This document shows, one piece after another, positions 60,384-64,000 of a stretch of 64,000 nt of DNA (position 1 is the stretch's first letter; every line of letters begins with the position of its first letter). The DNA is from Devosia sp. (lineage in GTDB: Bacteria; Pseudomonadota; Alphaproteobacteria; Rhizobiales; Devosiaceae): contig NZ_JAQGJM010000039.1 in NCBI RefSeq assembly GCF_028290625.1, positions 1-64,000 of the forward strand, given 5' to 3'. Made by a program: the position numbers and the translations under genes. Under the pieces are notes generated by a model. The model did no database searches, was not told the DNA's origin, and saw only the letters and a program-made list of their open reading frames with translations.

Positions 60384-61799
60384 CTAGTGCTTGAGAACCA
60401 CGAGGCGGGTCTGGGTGAATTCGAGCATGCCGTGCTTACCGTCATCACCGCCCAGCCCCGAGCGCTTCCAGCCGGCGTGAAAGCCCTGATACGGATCGGC
60501 GGGGAAACGGTTGACGTAGAGCTCGCCGGCCTCGATGGCATCGGCAAAGGCCATGACCATCCGGTGATCATTGGTGAACAGCACCGAGCTCAGGCCGAAC
60601 TGATGATCGTTGGCCAGCGCCAGCGCCTCGTCGGCGGTGTCGAAGGGCAGCATCGCCAGGACCGGGCCGAACACTTCCTCGGCCACGATTTCCATGTCCT
60701 GCCGGCAGTTCGACAAGAGGGTGGCGGGGTAGAAATAACCCTCGCCCGCCGGCAGCACGCCGCCGGCCTCGAGCTTTGCTCCTTGCGCGACTGCGCGTTC
60801 GACCATGGCGTGGGTGTTGGTTTGTGCGGCTTTGGTGGCGAGCGGGCCCATGTGTTGGGCATCCTCCTCGCGGTCGCCAAAGGCCCGCGAGGCAAAGCCG
60901 GCCCGCAGGCGGTTGAGCAATGCCTCATGCATCGAGCGATGCACATAGACCCGCTCGGGGGCGGTGCAGAGCTGGCCGCAATGGGTGGTCTTGGCCGCGA
61001 GCAACTGGGCAGCGACGGCGTCGAGATCGGCATCGGCCGCGACGATAACCGGGGTCTTGCCGCCCAGTTCGAGCGAGGGCTTGGCGATACTGGTCTTGCA
61101 GTAATCAAGCACCACGCGGCCGGCGGCGAGGCTGCCCGTCAGCGTGATCATGCCCACGGCCGGGTGCGTACAGGCGGCGCGGGCCACATCGTGCGACATG
61201 GCGAGGATATTGACGACGCCCGCCGGCAGATCGGCGGCCAGTGCTGCCTCGGCCAACACCAAAGCCGAGGTCGGCGTCGAGTTGCTGGGGCGTACGACGA
61301 CCGTATTGCCGGCGATCAGCGCGGGCGCGATTTTTCGCACCAGAGTGTAGATGGGGTAGTTGAACGGGATGAGGCAGGCGACCACGCCGATCGGCTCGCG
61401 CTTGAGCAGCAGAGTTTCGTCCGGATTGTCGCTGGGGATCACCTCCCCCTCGATGCGCCGCGCCCATTCGGCGTGATAGCGCATCAGCTCGGCGCCATAG
61501 ATGGCCTCGCCGCGGGCATCGGCGAGGCTTTTGCCCGACTCGGCGGCAAGGGCTGCGCCAATGACGTCCGCCCGCGCCTCTATCGCGTCGGCAAACCGGC
61601 GCAGGGCATCGCCGCGTGCGATCGACGGCAGCTTGCGCCATGCCGGCTGGGCCCGATGCGCCGCGCCTACCGCCGCAATAGCGTCGGCCTCGCTAGCCGA
61701 TGGCACGCTGGCAAATGCCGCCCCGGTCGCCGGATTGCGGACCTCGATCGAGTACGCCGAGGGCCGGAACGCGCCGTCGAAGAAATTGCGATAGTCCAT
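60384..61799 (-). CDS. NAD(P)-dependent aldehyde dehydrogenase
   Basis: 471 residues, complete. Catalytic Glu in SLELGGKTPVIV, catalytic Cys in THCGQLCTAPERVY, cofactor-binding IPFNYPIYTLVRKIAPALIA and the C-terminal GLGGDDGKHGM. The general pattern is that of lactaldehyde/glycolaldehyde-type AldA or succinate-semialdehyde enzymes. It would oxidise the aldehyde made by the GMC enzyme or a downstream aldolase. ATG 61799 with AAGGA eight bases upstream is preferred over ATG 61808. Separated from the ABC gene by 11 bases. Confidence 0.88.
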   Translation of the reverse strand: MDYRNFFDGAFRPSAYSIEVRNPATGAAFASVPSASEADAIAAVGAAHRAQPAWRKLPSIARGDALRRFADAIEARADVIGAALAAESGKSLADARGEAIYGAELMRYHAEWARRIEGEVIPSDNPDETLLLKREPIGVVACLIPFNYPIYTLVRKIAPALIAGNTVVVRPSNSTPTSALVLAEAALAADLPAGVVNILAMSHDVARAACTHPAVGMITLTGSLAAGRVVLDYCKTSIAKPSLELGGKTPVIVAADADLDAVAAQLLAAKTTHCGQLCTAPERVYVHRSMHEALLNRLRAGFASRAFGDREEDAQHMGPLATKAAQTNTHAMVERAVAQGAKLEAGGVLPAGEGYFYPATLLSNCRQDMEIVAEEVFGPVLAMLPFDTADEALALANDHQFGLSSVLFTNDHRMVMAFADAIEAGELYVNRFPADPYQGFHAGWKRSGLGGDDGKHGMLEFTQTRLVVLKH

Positions 61800-61810
61800 G
61801 CGGCGCATCC

Positions 61811-63385
61811 TTAGAAGGTACCGCGGCCGGGGGCCGCTTCGAGCAAGGTTTTCGTGTAGGGATGCTGCGGCGCGCCGAGCACCTGGGCAGCGGTGCCGCG
61901 CTCGACGATCTCGCCCTTCTGCATCACCACGATTTCGTCACTGATCTGCGCCGCCACACGCAGGTCGTGGGTGATGAAAACGATAGCGAGATTGAGCCGC
62001 TGCTGCAGGTCGCGCAGCAATGCCAGCACCTGCGCCTGCACCGACACGTCGAGCGCCGAAACGCTCTCGTCGGCGATCAGCACATCTGGCTGCATGGCAA
62101 GCGCCCGGGCAATGCCGACGCGCTGCCTCTGGCCGCCCGAGAAGGCGCCGGGCTTCCGCCAGTAGGCGCTCTTCTGCAGGCCCACCAGCTCGAGCAGGCT
62201 CTCGGTGCGGCTGCGGGCTTCGGCAGCACTAGCGCCGGCCAGCCGGGCGCCGCGGGCGATCATCGGTCCAATCCGCCGGCGCGGATTGAGCGAACCGAAC
62301 GGATCCTGGAAGATCATCTGGATGGTGCGGCGCTTGTGGCGCAAAGCCGAGGACGACAGTCCCAGAATGTCGGTGCCGGCGACCTCTACCCGTCCACCCT
62401 TGGCCTCGATCAGCCGGATCATCGCCTTGGCCAGCGTAGACTTGCCACAGCCCGATTCCCCGACGATGGAGAGCACACGCCCTGGCGGCAGGGAGAGCTC
62501 GATATCCTTGAGGACCTGCACGCTGCCATAGGCGTGGTGCAGCTTCTGAACCGACAGCACGGGCGCGGCATCGGCGAGGACCGGACGGTCGCGCGGGGTG
62601 AGGCTGGGCACTGCGGCAATCAGCGCCTTGGTATAGTCATGCCGCGGAGCGGTCAGAACCTGCCTGGCATCGCCGATCTCGACGATTTCGCCATGCTTCA
62701 TCACCGCAACACGGTCGGCAATGTCGGCCACGACGCCGAAATCGTGCGTGATGAACACGATGCCATGGCCATGCAGGTCGCGCAGTTCGCCGATCAGCTT
62801 GAGCACCTGCGCCTGCGTGGTGACATCGAGCGCCGTGGTGGGCTCGTCGGCGATCAGGACGCCTGGATTCATCGCCAGCGCCATGGCGATCACCACGCGC
62901 TGGCATTGTCCGCCCGAGAGCTGGTGTGGATAGGATTTGAGGATGCGATCGGGATTGGGCAGGTGCATGGACTCGACTAGCGCCCGTGCCCGGCGCGCGC
63001 GCTCGGCCCTGTCGAAATCGGCATGTAGTTCGAATACTTCCTCGATCTGCGCCGCGACGGTCAGCGCCGGGTTGAGCGAGGCCATAGGCTCCTGGAAGAT
63101 CATGGCGATGTCGCGCCCGCGGATGGCGCGGAACTGGCTTTCTCGGAGCGGCACCAGGTCGGTCTCGCCGAGCAGCACCTGGCCGCCGGTGACGCTGAGG
63201 CCCTCGGGCACCGCCCCCATGAGCGCGCTCGACAGCACCGATTTGCCGGAACCGGACTCTCCGACAATGCAGAGGATTTCGCCGGCATGGAGATCAAAAC
63301 TGGCGTCATGCACGGCATAGGGCCGATCGGCGCCCTTGGGCAGGCTGACGCTCAGGTTGCGGACGCTCAGGATTGGCGGGATCAT
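61811..63385 (-). CDS. Peptide/nickel-type ABC transporter, fused double ATPase (DppDF-like)
   Basis: 524 residues with two complete ABC domains fused, equivalent to DppD plus DppF. First: Walker A GESGSGKSV, signature LSGGQCQRVVIAMAL, Walker B VLIADEPTTALD. Second: GESGCGKST, FSGGQRQRVGIARAL, VLIADESVSALD. Each ends with the oligopeptide-type HPYTK-like tail (HDYTKALIAAVPSL; HPYTKTLLEAAPG). It energises the permease whose gene overlaps its start (ATGA at 63385). Ligands of this class include peptides, glycosides and opines; the enzymes downstream suggest a carbohydrate derivative. Confidence 0.9.
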   Translation of the reverse strand: MIPPILSVRNLSVSLPKGADRPYAVHDASFDLHAGEILCIVGESGSGKSVLSSALMGAVPEGLSVTGGQVLLGETDLVPLRESQFRAIRGRDIAMIFQEPMASLNPALTVAAQIEEVFELHADFDRAERARRARALVESMHLPNPDRILKSYPHQLSGGQCQRVVIAMALAMNPGVLIADEPTTALDVTTQAQVLKLIGELRDLHGHGIVFITHDFGVVADIADRVAVMKHGEIVEIGDARQVLTAPRHDYTKALIAAVPSLTPRDRPVLADAAPVLSVQKLHHAYGSVQVLKDIELSLPPGRVLSIVGESGCGKSTLAKAMIRLIEAKGGRVEVAGTDILGLSSSALRHKRRTIQMIFQDPFGSLNPRRRIGPMIARGARLAGASAAEARSRTESLLELVGLQKSAYWRKPGAFSGGQRQRVGIARALAMQPDVLIADESVSALDVSVQAQVLALLRDLQQRLNLAIVFITHDLRVAAQISDEIVVMQKGEIVERGTAAQVLGAPQHPYTKTLLEAAPGRGTF

Positions 63386-64000
63386 GTGCGGCGTCCTTGG
63401 GCATCGGAGACTTCGCGCAGGCCGTCGGCCAACAGGCTCAGGCCCAGCATCAGCGACGAAATGGCGAGGCACGGAAAGATCACCAGATGGGGAAAGGCGA
63501 TGGCCATGCCGCGGCCCTCATTGACCATGGTGCCCCAGTCGGGCGTCGGCGGCGGCAGGCCGAGGCCGAGGAAGCCCAGCGTGCCGATGGTGATGGCGGT
63601 GTAGCCGAGCCGCAGGCAGAAATCGACGGCCAGCGGGCCGGTGGCATTGGGCAGCACATCGAAGACCATGATGCGCCAGGCCCGTTCGCCCTGCGTCACG
63701 GCGGCCGCCACATAATCGCGGCTGGCGACGTCCATGGTGATGCCGCGCACGATGCGGAAGATGGCCGGCGCACTGCCGAAGGTCACCGCGAGTACGATGT
63801 TGAAGGGCGACGAGCCGATCACCACGATGATGACGATGTAGAGCACCAACACCGGAAAGCTCAGCACGACATTGGCCAGATAGGAGAGCACGGCATCCAC
63901 CCTGCCCCGCCAGTAGCCGGCGATCAGCCCTAGCGTCACCCCGACCAGGTAGGCGGTGACCGTAGCGAGGGTGGCGAAGACCACGACCGTGCGGGCGCCA
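63382..64000 (-). CDS. Peptide/nickel-type ABC transporter permease (DppC-like), N-terminus beyond window
   Basis: At least 205 residues are visible, open through the right edge of the window. The first visible residues, GARTVVVFATLATVTAYLVG, match the GAR-start of the DppC transmembrane core, so roughly the N-terminal 80-90 residues are missing. The EAA loop reads AAAVTQGERAWRIMVFDVLP, and the C-terminal LGFLGLGLPPPTPDWGTMVN is characteristic of DppC/OppC. The GTG at 63984 is internal. The stop overlaps the ATPase start. Confidence 0.88.
   Translation of the reverse strand, partial: GARTVVVFATLATVTAYLVGVTLGLIAGYWRGRVDAVLSYLANVVLSFPVLVLYIVIIVVIGSSPFNIVLAVTFGSAPAIFRIVRGITMDVASRDYVAAAVTQGERAWRIMVFDVLPNATGPLAVDFCLRLGYTAITIGTLGFLGLGLPPPTPDWGTMVNEGRGMAIAFPHLVIFPCLAISSLMLGLSLLADGLREVSDAQGRRT

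Noticed and set aside
60273..61814. Plus-strand open frame of 513 codons opposite the aldehyde dehydrogenase
   Set aside because: The minus strand carries the complete catalytic Glu and Cys motifs of aldehyde dehydrogenase.
1..64000. CRISPR arrays, tRNA/rRNA genes, insertion sequences
   Set aside because: I saw no regularly spaced direct repeats, no cloverleaf candidates and no transposase motifs. The intergenic repeats are palindromic and lack coding content.

Overview
The window is 64 kb of GC-rich DNA with dense, operon-packed genes. It contains ABC transporters of many classes, FCD-type GntR and HxlR regulators, a Tex protein and abundant intergenic palindromes. This looks like a free-living alphaproteobacterium of the Hyphomicrobiales, most likely Devosia or a near relative. 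That placement is inference from gene content and style; no rRNA or marker tree is available here. I saw no tRNA, rRNA, CRISPR array, insertion sequence, integrase or origin.

Layout. (1) 1-2.75 kb: tail of an aldehyde dehydrogenase and the RNA-binding protein Tex. (2) 3.1-4.1 kb: an orphan O-methyltransferase. (3) 4.6-9.2 kb: a ribose-type sugar ABC operon (binding protein, double ATPase, two permeases). (4) 9.3-16.6 kb, minus strand: a biuret operon with a BMP-family binding protein, two permeases, biuret hydrolase, ATPase, a second cysteine hydrolase, an AtzH/HpxZ-like protein and a GntR regulator. (5) 17.0-27.1 kb, plus strand: a guanidine-utilisation operon led by a guanidine-I riboswitch: NrtA-like binding protein, permease, ATPase, the two carboxyguanidine deiminase subunits, the biotin carboxylase usually annotated as urea carboxylase, and allophanate hydrolase. 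(6) 27.2-30.9 kb, minus strand: a very large KAP-type P-loop NTPase. (7) 31.8-47.5 kb, plus strand: five very large genes (PhoD-like phosphatase, a DUF6603-like protein and three unrecognised proteins), tightly packed. (8) 47.6-49.1 kb: a divergent HxlR regulator and NADP-dependent oxidoreductase. (9) 49.2-53.6 kb, minus strand: TelA-like, binding-protein/VWA lipoprotein, XpaC-like and a second binding-protein-like gene. (10) 53.9-57.3 kb: six small secreted unknown proteins in tandem. (11) 57.5-64 kb, minus strand: GMC oxidoreductase, enolase-superfamily dehydratase, aldehyde dehydrogenase and a peptide/nickel-type ABC transporter running off the window edge.

How the genes work together. Regions 4 and 5 are back to back around about 650 bp that holds two facing sigma-54 (-24/-12) promoters: 16646-16661 on the minus strand for the biuret operon and 17037-17052 on the plus strand for the guanidine operon. 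The guanidine leader then carries the riboswitch and an intrinsic terminator. Biuret hydrolase yields allophanate. Guanidine carboxylase plus carboxyguanidine deiminase also yield allophanate. The single allophanate hydrolase at the end of the guanidine operon can finish both routes to ammonia and CO2. The locus therefore looks like a nitrogen-limitation-controlled scavenging island for guanidine, biuret and perhaps triuret.

The least explained DNA is 27.2-47.5 kb. A membrane-associated KAP NTPase is divergent from a roughly 15.7 kb block of five giant genes without signal peptides or hydrophobic segments that I can see. Only the first has a recognisable enzymatic domain. This is the best candidate here for an undescribed multi-protein system.
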